64,000 nucleotides of DNA from Liolophura sinensis (Eukaryota; Mollusca; Polyplacophora; Chitonida; Chitonidae): contig NC_088301.1 in assembly GCF_032854445.1 (NCBI RefSeq), positions 13,202,281-13,266,280 on the forward strand, written 5' to 3'. The first letter of the stretch is position 1, and each line of letters starts with the position of its first letter. This document shows, in pieces, positions 31,032 through 42,295 of this stretch. Made by a program: the position numbers and the translations under genes. The notes beneath the pieces are model-generated. The model did no database searches. It was not told the origin of the DNA and saw only the letters and a program-made list of their open reading frames with translations.

Positions 31032-34000
31032 CTGAGAAAATAAAAATAACGCAATCGATAGCAGGTCAATTTATATGGCTACATTAGCAGAAAATGACAA
31101 GCCTTGAATTTGAATTGTTCTTAAGTGTACATACAATCTTGTCAACACAGCTGTGCGCATGTCTTCACGTGGAATCTGTTATCAATTATGCTAAATTATA
31201 TTTCACTGAAAGCGAATAATTGAAAAAAAACCCAAACAAATGATGTGTTGATAAACAGAAAGTCTTTTATCCGAGTGATGCAAGGATGTGTTATGTTATT
31301 TTAACATAAAGCTTGTCATATTCAGTATGCCATGTCTATCTAACACGTGTCTGTGTTGAAGTAATAGAATAAGTGTGCTGTATGTAACAGAATAATCTGC
31401 TGTAGTAACAGAATAATCCCCTGCAGTAACAGAATCACACGCTTTAGTAACAGAATAATCCGCTGTAGTAACAGAATCATCCGCTGTAGTAACAGAATAA
31501 TCCCCTGTAGTAACAGAATCACACGCTTTAGTAACAGAATAATCCCCTGCAGTAACAGAATCACACGCTTTAGTAACAGAATAATCCGCTGTAGTAAGAG
31601 AATCTAGCATTATTCGGACAACAGATTTTCGGTTAAATTTAAAAGATGAATATTTGAGAGTAGTAAAGTATTTTGTACAGTAGATATTTATCTGGAAAAA
31701 AACATTCTAGACAGTAAGACCGTAGTTGGCTTTAGGATTAAATCATTGCTGTCCGCAAAATTATACTGTTCTTCATTGTTTATGAATTAGGTGTATGCAT
31801 GTATTTATGATAGCTCGGTGCCCATGTGGAGCTACAGTGGCCGAGGTGTTTAACGTGCCAGCACAGCGCAATGACCCAGGATCCTCTCAGCGATGCGGTC
31901 GATGTGTGCTCAAGTCCAGCTCATGCTGGCTTCCTCTCCGGCTGTACATGGGAAGATCTGCCGGCAAGCTGCGGACGGTCGTGAATTTCCCCTGAGCTGT
32001 GCCCGGTTTCCACCGACCATAATGCTGGCCTCCGTCGTATAAGTAAAATATTCTTGAGTACGCCGTAAAACACCAATCCAGTGAATGAATAAAAAGGACG
32101 ACAATGCCGTCATAAATATGCCGCCATGTACGACACAGGAACGCCATGCCGAAGACACCAGACGTGGCACCCAGTCGGTCACAATATAAATGCGCGGGGG
32201 ACACACCTCTGTCCTGTACCATTAAGTAAACTATCAAGCCAGGAAGTTCCAAGTTTTCAACATGATTCCCCTCGTATTTTTACCCGGATGTTATATTCCG
32301 CAAACCCTACCTTTCTGCGATCATACAGCTGAGAGTTACTCACGACCCCTTTTTAAATCTGAATATATTTACCTTCGGAGCAGACTTTTATGTCTTTAAG
32401 GGACTTGGCCAAGGCTTTTCTCCGTAGACTTGACACGGTTTCGTGCGGACAGGACACTTTTTGCCTTTGTCGAACTGGAACAGACATTGCAATAAGTCTA
32501 TAATCTATAATTGTTCATCTCATGAAATTACAAGAATTGTTCTCTTTAGCGCTGAAGTTGGTCCATACGTTTAATAGCCTATACAAGACTTTGTTACAGT
32601 GTCACGGATTGGCTAATGCTCGTGATTCATTCCGTGTAATTCAACCAATCAGTGCGTACAAGATATACTTTGAGCCAGTTATAGATGATGTGTAGTAAAC
32701 TGTTGGAAATATAGAGTGTATATAATGTCAAAATGTGTTCCTCAAATCAAATATATCACAGAATTAACTGTGTCCAGACATAACCTTAAATTATAATTGT
32801 TTTTTACAATTGTTTGTCATATGAAGAAATTCCACATAAGCAATTGTTTTCTAAGGTGAGGTTTTTAAACAGTATTTTCAAAACGTTTTCCATATTACTG
32901 CGGCCTCCTAAAATTCATTAAATTGTTAGAATGAACCTACGGTACTTACAGGAATAGCTACATGTATTTTCAAAATGTTCCGGAGACGAATGAAAAAAAT
33001 TCGTGCGAAGAAAATCATATGACGAAGATGTGGTCCGAAAAGGTCACAATATTTTATCCTATTTTAAATTGTTTTTATTGTGCATCAAAAATTCTCAACA
33101 AAAATAAACAAATAAATAAATAAATAAATAAATGTAAATAGTTTTGGATACAATTTTGACCGGCACTCTCTATGTCCTGTCGTTTATGTCCACTTCAAGC
33201 ACTGATATTTTGCTGATCATGATGTCGCGTAAGTATAATATACCTGTGCTCTCACCTGAGCTCTTCCTGGCTGCTTGCCCCATGGTGCTGATCACCAATC
33301 TCCCGGACTTCCTCCGTCTTTTCGTGGTCGGTACGGCCTCCTCTACAAATGAAGTAGATGACCCTGAAGAGGAATACCACGTGATTATTCACTGATTCGC
33401 CCAATATGATGATCACTGACACCATTTATTTTGCGTATCCTATCACCGAGTCACCATGTAACGAATTTATCCTGCAAAGACCCATCCATTCAGCGCAGAA
33501 GACCGATGTACTGTTGAATCGCTTCAGCAATGTTGGACCCGACAAAGCGAGATAACCTGCTCAGCAGACACATTTGACGTCGTCTGCAGGATTCGCGAAT
33601 ATATCTGTACCCCACGTGACCGTTGTTGTCCAATGAAAAGCGGAGTATTTTGTCTGATGCAGGATAAATATATTTTCGTATCCTATTAGTGGGTAACCAT
33701 ATAACTAATAACATATATACACACAACTAACGACTCCTTGTCGTTAAGTACGACGTAAAACCGCAAGCATACACACGTTCATGATTTCAGACTGAGTAAT
33801 CCAGATTAAAAATTAACGGGGGGGGGGGGGGGGTGGGCGGGGATAACGATGTAGAGGTTAACCTATATGACAGGTAACATTATGATCAATTCTACTCACG
33901 TCGCTGCAGATTGCTAACGGTTTTGCTTGATGTGCAATCACTCATCCCAGGTTCTATGTCGGCATCAGCTGAAGTCCCACCTGTGAGAAACGAGAAACGT

Positions 34001-37000
34001 GCATTCCGTTACGGGACAATTCTTGGATACAGATGATACAGTATATTTTCATTTCTCAGGTGAAACACAGAGCGTATCCCTGTACCAGGATATAGTCAAT
34101 GCGTCATGGTGGATGATACCGCTAAAGTGTAAAGCTATCAAAGTACAAGAAAGACAGGAATTAAGACAGTTCACTTAAAGTAAATCAGCTTCGTGGAAAT
34201 CGGATACATGCAGGCGATCTGGATTTGCCATTTTGCACATAAACGCGCTCGATAAAGAATACCAGAATGGTGCCTAACCACAATTGAACTTAATTCCATT
34301 TTTTTACAGAAAGACAATTGCTCTTCACTGTTTTTTCATCTTGGAGATGATTCCAATACGAGGACATGACCGTCATCACTGATAGCGTGGATAAATTACA
34401 CTAATGTAGACGGGGTTATCTCCCCTTAATTCACTATGTTGTAGCAAGACTCGCCCAGAGGATTCCGCTCAAGACGCTGATGCGTAGCTCTGAGATCCGT
34501 TGGCCATGTCCCCAGTTTAGTTTAAACATTAACCGCTCTGAATCATCTCACTCACTAACCTGGAACTCAGTCCTGTCGCCTGCGCTATTCTCAAGGTGTC
34601 ACCGCTGTACGAAATGAAAACTGGTTTCCCGTGACCTTAGAGTAATTCTGAATTCATTTCACCACATTATGCGAGAATAGCCTAATAAAAACCATAATGT
34701 CGCAATTAGCACAAATGTAATTAGTTTCGAATCACGTGACCCCGTTTCTAGGGTAGACTCGGCCCCTCTTCCGGAAATTAAGACCATCTTTTTTCACAAT
34801 AGTTACCTCTAGTTCCCTCTATCTGTTCATTATTAAAACACAAATTATAGTTAAGGTTCCTCAGCATGATGTCTATGGCCATTTTAACGGTGTAGGCCTA
34901 CATCATCTTAATTTCAGGCTAAACCACCCACGGGTTTATCTTTTCCGGGTGATACCGAGTATGGCGTACTCAAATCGAAAATGGCGATTAACGAAGACTG
35001 ATCTGCCGTCAATGCGCCAGGTACACCTGTGTTAATTGTGCCGTTATGGTTCTGTATTATCGATGAAAAAGTAGGTGATGGAAGTCCGAATTACCTTAGG
35101 ATTAAAGGAATGTTTTTGTAGGTACCGTATAGCTTTGAAATGCTGAGGGCACCATATAGGCCTACTCCAAAAGACCGAGTTCCAAATTAGTGAATGGAAG
35201 AGTACAGATCTGTAAGCCTATTTCTGAGAGCTGAGCTAGAGAGAATGGGACAGATCTTAGATCTATAAGCTGATGAGGTACTGATGAGGTATATGAAGGC
35301 AATGCCTGCTGGCGTTCTGTGGAAAGGGATATTTAAATCCTAACCTACACCCTGCCCACATTGCCCATAACCCTTACCCCCTAAGTGATGACAGCTGCTG
35401 CCTGCTGATACATTTTTAATAACCTTTTCAAAACGTAACTTTGCAGACATATTACCTTTTTCTACATTACTAAATTAAAAGGTAGAACTGTGTGATTCAA
35501 AAAAAATAATGGTGACATTCCTTCTGGCAATAAACTGTTCAATCTGCTCTTGACATACAGCTGTAATCAAATAACTATATTCAGAAGTAATGTAATTCTG
35601 GATGGATTTTATAGGTAATAGTGTAATAAGTATACATATCATCAAAACAATATTTTCTGTTAAGTAATTTCAAATTAACTAAGCGATATTCTAGTTTTTG
35701 TTTGCATGTTATTTTTCTTATATGAATAATATGGAGTAAAGCCTGTGTTAAAGGTCATACTAGCAACAATTGCCAACTGACAAGTGCGAAGGCGTATATA
35801 TTACAGAGCACAAAATGTATACGTTCATATCTTTGAAAAATATCCTGATATTTAATATTTATAGGAATGACGAAACTGGATTAAACAATGTCAGATTAGG
35901 TCATTATCCGCGTGTTCTACTCACTTGTGCTACTCCAGCTGTTGGAGATATGAACTTGTAATGATGGAAACCCAACAAAAGTGTAAACCGCCCAAACCAG
36001 CGGCTGCAGGAATATCATCCTTAACTCCGGGGGGGTCCAGCAAAACCCTGAAAACGTGACACCAAAAAAAACGGGTTACACTGGTGATTGGTGTATAATC
36101 TCACGTGCCCGCAGCTAAGCATACAGCCCATGTTACTCAGTACGAACACCTGTAAACTTTATGACCGAACTGTGTACAATGTAATGTAATGTAATATGCG
36201 AAGTGTTTTAATGACATTTACCAGTTTTAAACTCCCACCCAGTGTGCAAAACGGGCAAGTGAACTTAATCTTTTCCTTAAAATACAGTTGTGTACGAGTG
36301 CATGTGGATAAATACAAGGTGTGGGAAAATACACTTCTGTGAAATATAATCGTGCATAAGGTGTGGGAAAATATAGTTCTGTGAAATATAATCGTGCATA
36401 AGGCGTAGAAAAATATAGTTCTGTGAAATATAATCGTGCATAAGGTGTGAGAAAATATAGTTCTGTGAAATATAATCGTGCACAAGGTATAGGAAAATAT
36501 AGTTTTGTGAACTACAATCGTGTATAAGGTGTGGGAAAATACAGCTCTGTGAACTATAATCGTGTGTCAGGTGTGGGAAAATACAGCTCTATGAACGATA
36601 ATCGTGTATAAGGTATGGGAAAATAAAGTTCTGTGAAATAAAATCGTGTATAAGGTGTGTGAAAATACAGTTCTGTGAAATATAATTGTGTACAAGATAT
36701 GGGAAAATACAGCTAAGTGAAATATAATCGTGTATAAGGTGTGTGGAAATACAGTTCTGTTAATATAATCGTGTATAACGTATGGGAAAATACAGCTCTT
36801 TGAAATATAATCTTGCACAAGGTAAGGGAAAATACAGTTCTGTGAAATATAATCATGTATACTGTGTGGGAAAGTACACTTCTGTGAACTACAAACCTGT
36901 ATAAGGTGTGGGAAAATAAAGTTCTGTCAAATATGATCGTGTATAAGGTATGGGAAAATACAGTCCTCTGAAATATAATTATGTATAAGGTGTGAGAAAA

Positions 37001-38853
37001 TACAGTTGTGCTTTGTGTGGAGAATTACAGTTCTGTGCTAGTCTGAGATAATGCAGTTGTATACGTTTGTGGAAAAAATTCATGTGTGTGCAAGTATGGG
37101 AAAATACAGTCGTGTACAAGTGTGGAAAAACAATCTATAAATGTAGGAAGAACGGCCGTTTTAACACATTTTTTGAGAATATAATACTTTGACAGAAGGC
37201 CGTATTTCATCGGTTACGTGTAACCAATTGCCAAGTACCACAATAAAGACCTTTTATTTAGTTAGAAGTTACAAGTTCAACTTAACTTGTAAGGTCGAAC
37301 TAGAATAGGTTGTTTGAAGTTAGAATTTACAACTTGTAACTTCTAACTAAAGATCTCTATTGTCATCACTGCTCTGCTTTTACACTCTATGCTGTGAGTC
37401 TTTTTATTATATTTCGTGGAATAATATTCAGCCCGGTACACAATCTCTCCTGTACAATAAATTCTTCATATGTCTGAGGGAGAGGTACCGTTATATAATT
37501 GCCCAAGACTTACTTGCTGCCCCTGCCCAAGCTTTGCCGAATTCGACCCCGTCAAAACTGTTGCAGGACAAAGGTAATTTACCAGCCCCGGAAGATATGA
37601 TGGAGGCAACATGGGACACAGAACAATGAACGTGACGTAACAAACGTTTCCATTATGACGTCACTGCAACAAGCTCCGTGTCACACCTGTAGCTCCGTCG
37701 ACGGGAAGCAACAGCTTGCACGCCGTCAGACATGGCTGTTGTCACGTTATGATTAGTCGGATACTGTTACAAACTCCTTACAGCGAATATGCCGTACTCT
37801 GCGCTCACTTTCACATCACTTCCACCAGTATTCATACTCGACCTTTGGAGCTTTTAGGCTTGTTCAGGTTTAACCTCTCCACTGGTGTCCTCGCTCGAAA
37901 CTATTTAATCATTAGTTAGTAATAAAATTGTTTCACGTCTTGGTTAGAATCATGTGCATATAACCGGTACTTACAGTGCTACTGTACTCCCTAGAGAGAC
38001 CGGGCGGAAATTATAAACTGATATAAAAGATACCATATGGAATATAGCTAGCACCGCCGTTCAATAAAATTTACGATGAATAACACTATTTAACCCTTAT
38101 GTATGAAGAGTCCTCAAAAGCAAACTTCTCGGTAGTTCCGTAAAATTTTCCTGATGTGATGTGATAATATTACTTATCTGACGTTGAATCAAGCAGATAT
38201 GACGTCGAGTAAAGCGGTTATACTGGAATGACATCATGAGCGTTTGAAAGTGCGATGTCCTTTGTGGCTATAGGTCAGTGATGGGTGATGTCAAGTGTTC
38301 TTGCATGACGTCACACCAGGCAAAACTGAAAATGAAAGAAAACTTCTTTCCGTATTATCCTACCAAGCTAACAACAACAGCCTTAATACAATGCTTTTTC
38401 TATACAATTTAAGAAAGCAATTCAATGCTATCTCGATCCTTATCATTTAACCTTACTTTTAAGACATAAAGGTTTTGACACTAAAGTAGCTCTTTAAGAT
38501 AAAGAGAATGCATGTGTGTAAAGTGCTATTAGATACACAAATTGAAACAGAATGTTTGTGTTTTCTGACATCACTTCCTGTCTCATCACCATGACCAATC
38601 CGCAACAAGCAATAAATTCCGCAGCAAGCAATAAAATCCACAACAAGCAATAAAATCCACAACAAGCAATATTTGTGATTTTTGTACGCGTACCGTATTT
38701 ATTTAGATTCAAATCAGAATCTAAGCGTCTGGCGAGCTGGATTGTGGCTTCTGTTTTTACACGTCATATGAGCGAACAAATCATTTTATCCAGTAATGAG
38801 AGTCGCAGTGCTTACCTGCTCCACGATAGACCATTCACGTCATGTGATTCCAT
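30997..38853 (-). CDS. Unnamed minus-strand gene model encoding a small basic protein
   Basis: Exons on the minus strand: 38853-38816 (ATG), 35938-35925 (micro-exon, doubtful), 33980-33900, 33363-33256, 32474-32373, 31031-30997 (stop). The last four all join in phase 1 with good GT-AG sites and no internal stop. With the first two, the total is 378 nt, 125 residues. Readable parts: GTSADADIEPGMSDCTSSK, TVSNLQRRSSTSFVEEA, PTTKRRRKSGRLVIS, QRQKVSCPHETVSSLRRKA, LAKSLKDIKVCSEDPIPN, RPPWVS. KRRRK could be a nuclear signal. Ser/Thr- and Arg/Lys-rich, no recognised domain, no membrane segment. I do not recognise the family. Phase agreement across three introns is the main support; the 5' part is weaker. 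Confidence 0.55.
31250..31640. mobile_element. MITE with long inverted ends and an expanded core
   Basis: Left AGTCTTTTATCCGAGTGATGC and right (inverse) AATCTGTTGTCCGAATAATGC are terminal inverted repeats. The element is homologous to 51222-51448. Its core carries the 21-bp array listed separately. It lies just upstream (minus strand) of the terminal exon of the gene model, inside its last intron. Confidence 0.75.
31385..31601. repeat. 21-bp tandem array inside the MITE
   Basis: Ten units of GTAACAGAATAATCCGCTGTA alternate with GTAACAGAATCACACGCTTTA variants. The related MITE at 51 kb has only one or two such units, so the array grew inside this copy. Confidence 0.93.
31829..32092 (+). mobile_element. 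Full-length SINE
   Basis: Head GAGCTACAGTGGCCGAGGTG, then GATCCTCTCAGCGATGCGG, GCTTCCTCTCCGGCTG, GGTTTCCACCGACCATAATGC, TTGAGTACGCCGTAAAACACC, AATGAATAAA. Like the 28517 copy, it ends CCAATCCAGTGAATGAAT rather than CAAATAAATA. Confidence 0.9.
32373..32474 (-). CDS. Minus-strand gene, exon C
   Basis: Acceptor TTGCAATGTCTGTTCCAG; donor CCGAAG|GTAAAT. TT completes a Val codon, then 33 codons from RQRQKVSCPHETVSSL to KSLKDIKVCSE, ending with one base. Confidence 0.55.
33256..33363 (-). CDS. Minus-strand gene, exon B
   Basis: Acceptor CTCTTCAG; donor CTCAG|GTGAGA. GG completes an Arg codon, then 35 codons SSTSFVEEAVPTTKRRRK to AARKSS, ending with one base. The other strand also has an open frame, but without splice sites. 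Confidence 0.55.
33735..33780 (-). mobile_element. Reverse fragment of the second repeat family
   Basis: CGTTAAGTACGACGTAAAACCGCAAGC is the inverse of the GGTTTAACGTCGTACTTAAC signature seen at 8956 and 13404. Confidence 0.45.
33818..33833. repeat. G homopolymer
   Basis: Sixteen G bases, just downstream (minus strand) of exon A. Confidence 0.9.
33900..33980 (-). CDS. Minus-strand gene, exon A
   Basis: Acceptor GTTTCTCGTTTCTCACAG; donor CGAC|GTGAGT, both strong. Only the frame with two leading bases is open: 26 codons GTSADADIEPGMSDCTSSK to NLQR plus one base. The other two frames stop quickly. Confidence 0.6.
34560..34604 (-). other. Possible extra exon of the minus-strand gene
   Basis: 45 nt between CATTTCGTACAG and CCAG|GTTAGT. 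The open frame GDTLRIAQATGLSS resembles the start of a LysM motif. It fits the phase of the ATG exon (phase 2) but not that of exon A, so it may be an alternative exon or a chance match. Confidence 0.2.
34605..36300. other. Unique sequence, little recognised
   Basis: No repeat of the main families is seen. The only exon-like signal is the 14-nt micro-exon at 35925-35938 (minus): acceptor ATATCTCCAACAG, donor ACAA|GTGAGT, reading WSST. It has the exact phase needed to link the ATG exon to exon A. Confidence 0.3.
36305..37000. repeat. 42-bp minisatellite
   Basis: About seventeen units of GTGTGGGAAAATACAGTTCT and GTGAAATATAATCGTGTATAAG with 5-15 percent divergence, decaying toward 37150. The unit length is divisible by three, which explains the long repetitive open frames on the minus strand. 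Confidence 0.95.
37241..37362. mobile_element. Short palindromic element (about 122 bp)
   Basis: Left CAATAAAGACCTTTTATTTAG and TTAGAAGTTACAAGTT; the inverse right end reads CAATAGAGATCTTTAG and TTAGAAGTTACAAGTT. It is nearly all inverted repeat, like a minimal foldback or MITE. Confidence 0.75.
37363..37629 (+). other. Open segment next to the palindrome, function unknown
   Basis: An open frame to TGA at 37629 reads SSLLCFYTLCCESFYYIS, FFICLRERYRYIIAQDL and LLQDKGNLPAPEDMMEATW. The first 65 bp match 29201-29265. There is no ATG near the start and no strong acceptor, so it may be an old exon fragment or chance. Confidence 0.2.
38597..38672. repeat. 19-bp tandem repeat, four units
   Basis: CCACAACAAGCAATAAAAT units with small differences, about 140 bp inside the first intron of the minus-strand gene model. 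Confidence 0.85.
38816..38853 (-). CDS. Minus-strand gene, candidate first coding exon
   Basis: GAGCATGG gives a good start context (A at -3, G at +4). Twelve codons MESHDVNGLSWS plus two bases end at the strong donor GAGCAG|GTAAGC. Its link to exon A depends on the 14-nt micro-exon. Confidence 0.35.
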
Positions 38854-40489
38854 GCTCAGTCGAAAGACATCTGCCTTTCTGATACGAATGAAATGTGACC
38901 TTGAGCTCTCCGAACGAGCAAAATACCTTAGCAAATGAGTACAAATTTCCATCGGTCGATGTGTCTTCATTAATATTCACATAACTTATATGACGCGAGG
39001 TGTGGAATAAATCTACCGAGTCTCGCATTTCCAACAAGAAAAGAAATACTTTAATAATACAGGGCGTCAATAAGCCACATATAGTCTTAACACTTAAAAC
39101 CCGATCTCCATCAACGAATTTTGTAAAGTCTGGCCCTTATTCAGTCAGACTAACTTTACCACAAAACATGTAACAGCTTACGACGGCACGGTAGTTTCCA
39201 TTGGTCATCTGGGTTATGTTATTCAGATTTGTGACTTCCTTCAGCAGAGGTACGAAACGGAAGGCCACATGCCTCTGCATGACGAGAGTACCGAGCGCTT
39301 TGCCCCTTCTTGTACGCGTTCATTTTTAGTTAGAAGAGTTAATTTAGTTAGACGGCGGTATTCCATGGTATTCCATTAGTTCGAGCTTGAATCCATTATG
39401 TAAATCACATCATTTCAATCCCTGTATCTTGTTCTAATCAGTACTATTAATTAAGCTCGTAATTTCACGTCAGAAACAGTAACGAAAGGCTTAATTGTAT
39501 ACTAAATAACTATACAACACAGCGTATTGGTTAACAAATCCGCCAATGGTCATCAGAGCCATTTATTTTTATTCATATACATGTATAGGCCTACACAGTG
39601 CCGCAATATGCTTTAATCCTCAAGGGCAAACTTGGAAAGGTTATTGCATGTTAATTACAGATTGACAGACACGGTTAAATCTAACGGTCAGTAAAGGGTG
39701 GGCGATAACGAGGTTATAGAGTTTGATCGTCCGCTAAACCATTATTGATCGGTTTATTAAAAGGAAGGGCTTGTTATATAGTAACAACCCCTTTGGTGAT
39801 CACACCTGGAATAAATGCGTCAGATTTAGCTTAGAGTGGAGGTCTTAGTTTCCTTCACGCCTACTGTAGTACAACAGTTGTAAGGAGTGGCATACAGACC
39901 TGCGCACTTGAGGATATCTAGTGGTTCATAAACGTTCTATGTGGGCTACGTCATCCTACGCTATTCAGCTAAAATGCCGAGAACGCTTTGGACAACTCAT
40001 TAACAATAGATTGTCAATAGAGAAACAGTTAAGGAATAGAAAATGGAACTATACTCTATAACATTGATATGGTGACCTAAGCAGATCAATATCTACATCG
40101 CAAAGTGAACAGAGCTAGTGAAATTCGCTTATGTGTCAGCTAATAAGGCCTATTATATTGAAGGCTAATTGTCAGAAAAACGATGCACACACAATTAGGA
40201 ACCCAGTGTTTTACATTTTAGCCATTAAATATTGAACCAATTCTAAATCTTTCTGTTCAAGTGAATTTCTAAAAAAAACTGAGTGAGCAGACCTGAGTCA
40301 TTAATTCCCCTCCATAAAGAAAGAATGCCGTCCTTTCTACGATAACCCATGCATGCACTGACGAAATAGCATTTATTTCGTTAATGGCGTGCATTTGGTT
40401 GAGATTTTATAACGTGTCATGTCATTTGTTTAAAGGACGCTGTATTTATCCCTTCCTCTTACTTTAACACATAATTATGGTATACTGCT
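38854..40489. other. Unique sequence, no gene seen
   Basis: The first 200 bp could hold the promoter of the minus-strand gene. The rest shows no convincing exon or repeat. Confidence 0.4.
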
Positions 40490-40727
40490 GTAGTGAGTTT
40501 AGTAGCACACCAGCGCGACGCAATGACCCAGGAGACTGTCACCAATGCGGTCGCTGTGAGTTCAAATCCAGCTCATGCTGGCTTCCTCCGCGGCGGTATG
40601 ATTAGAAGGTCTGCATCAACCTGTGGATTGTCGTGGGTTTCCCGGTTTCCTCCCACCATAATGTTGGCAGCCGTCGTATATGTGAAATATTTTTGAGAAC
40701 GGCATAAAACCCCAATCAAATAAAATC
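40490..40727 (+). mobile_element. SINE, nearly full length
   Basis: AGTTTAGTAGCACACCAGCG, CACCAATGCGGTCGCTGTGAG, TTCAAATCCAGC, GGTTTCCTCCCACCATAATG, TTTTGAGAACGGCATAAAACCCC, AAATAAAATC. Confidence 0.9.
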
Positions 40728-41072
40728 AAGGTATAGATTTCGTTTAGAAAGTGGATTAAGTAACAGGATTATCGTTAATATTCAGAAAGTGTAATCCCTT
40801 TTAACGATAATACTGTTAAATAAAATCACGTCAGTTTAAAATTAATCTAGACGTAGAAGCAAACATACCTTTACCAGTTGTTAACCACAAGGCTGTTTCG
40901 GTCAATGATTGCAAGACCAATTCCCCAAAACAACTTTCAACACAACCCATCAAAAAACTGAGAAAGTATTTAAAGCAGCGAAGACTTTCCGCCTCCTATT
41001 TAAGCATTTTAATGTAGCTTTAGCGTATATAAAGTTTGTGCCTATACATTTTTGGTGTCATTTTTATTACAT

Positions 41073-41169
41073 TTTTGGTTTCCTCCCAGCATAATGATAA
41101 CCGCATCAAAAAACAGAAATATTCTTGAGTAGGGCGTAAAACTCCAATCAAATAAATAAATAAATAATT
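41073..41169 (+). mobile_element. SINE 3' end
   Basis: GGTTTCCTCCCAGCATAATGATAACC, TTGAGTAGGGCGTAAAACTCC and an AAATA tail. Confidence 0.85.
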
Positions 41170-42295
41170 ATGTATTTTGGTACTTGGATGCATATAAAAA
41201 AACGAGGAGCGTTTTAATACATTAAGATATACTCAACGTCTTTGTAACCATGCATGCATGCAAGCATTATTCACTGAAATGTTTAAATTTATGACCTTAT
41301 TTCATCACAATGTTCATTACTCACATTGCACATTTATTTGATTGCTTTGGGTTTAACGGCTCTTTCAGCATTATTTCCGTGATTTAAGAATGGGTGTCTG
41401 CTTGGAAACTGATCATTTCAATGTCGACGTATTGATAGTGCTGCCTAATTGGCACGCCATTCAGAAGACACTAGCTACATAACGCTTTACCGGATCAGTA
41501 CAATGGCACAGAGACAACCAGTTCGATTGGGTATGTTTATTTAAAGTCAGCCTCAGGAAAAATAAATTTAAAAAAAAAAATGGGAGGAAAATATGAAAAC
41601 GGATATATTTAACTATATACATGAATTAGACAGTTCATTTATAAGTAGTCATTTTACCATCCATCAAATTGTCGGAACAACATCTAATTGCGTCCATAAA
41701 TTTTACAGAAATGCTATACAACATTCGCTTGTCACCATGGTATTTAGAAGAAATCCATGAAATTGTCTGCCAAAGAAGTGAGAAATAATGTATGGATTAA
41801 TCAGCTTTTCACGTAGGTTTATTCTCGTGAAAGGTCATTTCAGTAAGGTAAAAAACTCAAATGATTATGCTTATTCTAGTTAATCCAGTGAGCCTGTGCA
41901 TGCCGATCCCGTAGTTAGTGTGATCCGTAGGCGATAGGTGGCGTAATATGGAAATGATGTGTCATTACCACTAAGGTATTTGTGTGTACAGGACTAATGT
42001 CATGTCATAAGTCATCTAGAGGTCTCATCCGAAAATGACATAAATACACATGGCATTGTCGTCCAATTACTTAACCAAGCTTGAGCAGAAGTCCGCCATA
42101 ATCAAGCTACTGTCTGTTTACCTGATTAGGCATTAGGTAAGACTTGGTGTCGAATAACTGATTCATATCCACATATACGCCTACTTGGGCATCAGTGACC
42201 GCTCCCATGTAAATGTAGATAAACTACAGTTCTCCTGAACGAACGAAAGTGCCTTCCATATTTAAGCTGTTAAATTTGCTAGTTTGCTAACCAAA
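41170..42295. other. Unique AT-rich sequence, no gene seen
   Basis: No exon with splice signals and no known repeat was recognised. Confidence 0.4.

Noticed and set aside
33144-33395. 83-codon plus-strand ORF at 33.1-33.4 kb
   Set aside because: It is the antisense shadow of minus-strand exon B, which has proper splice sites and phase-compatible partners.
36159-36818. Minus-strand ORFs with HTLCTIIFHRTIF repeats
   Set aside because: Translation of the 42-bp array.
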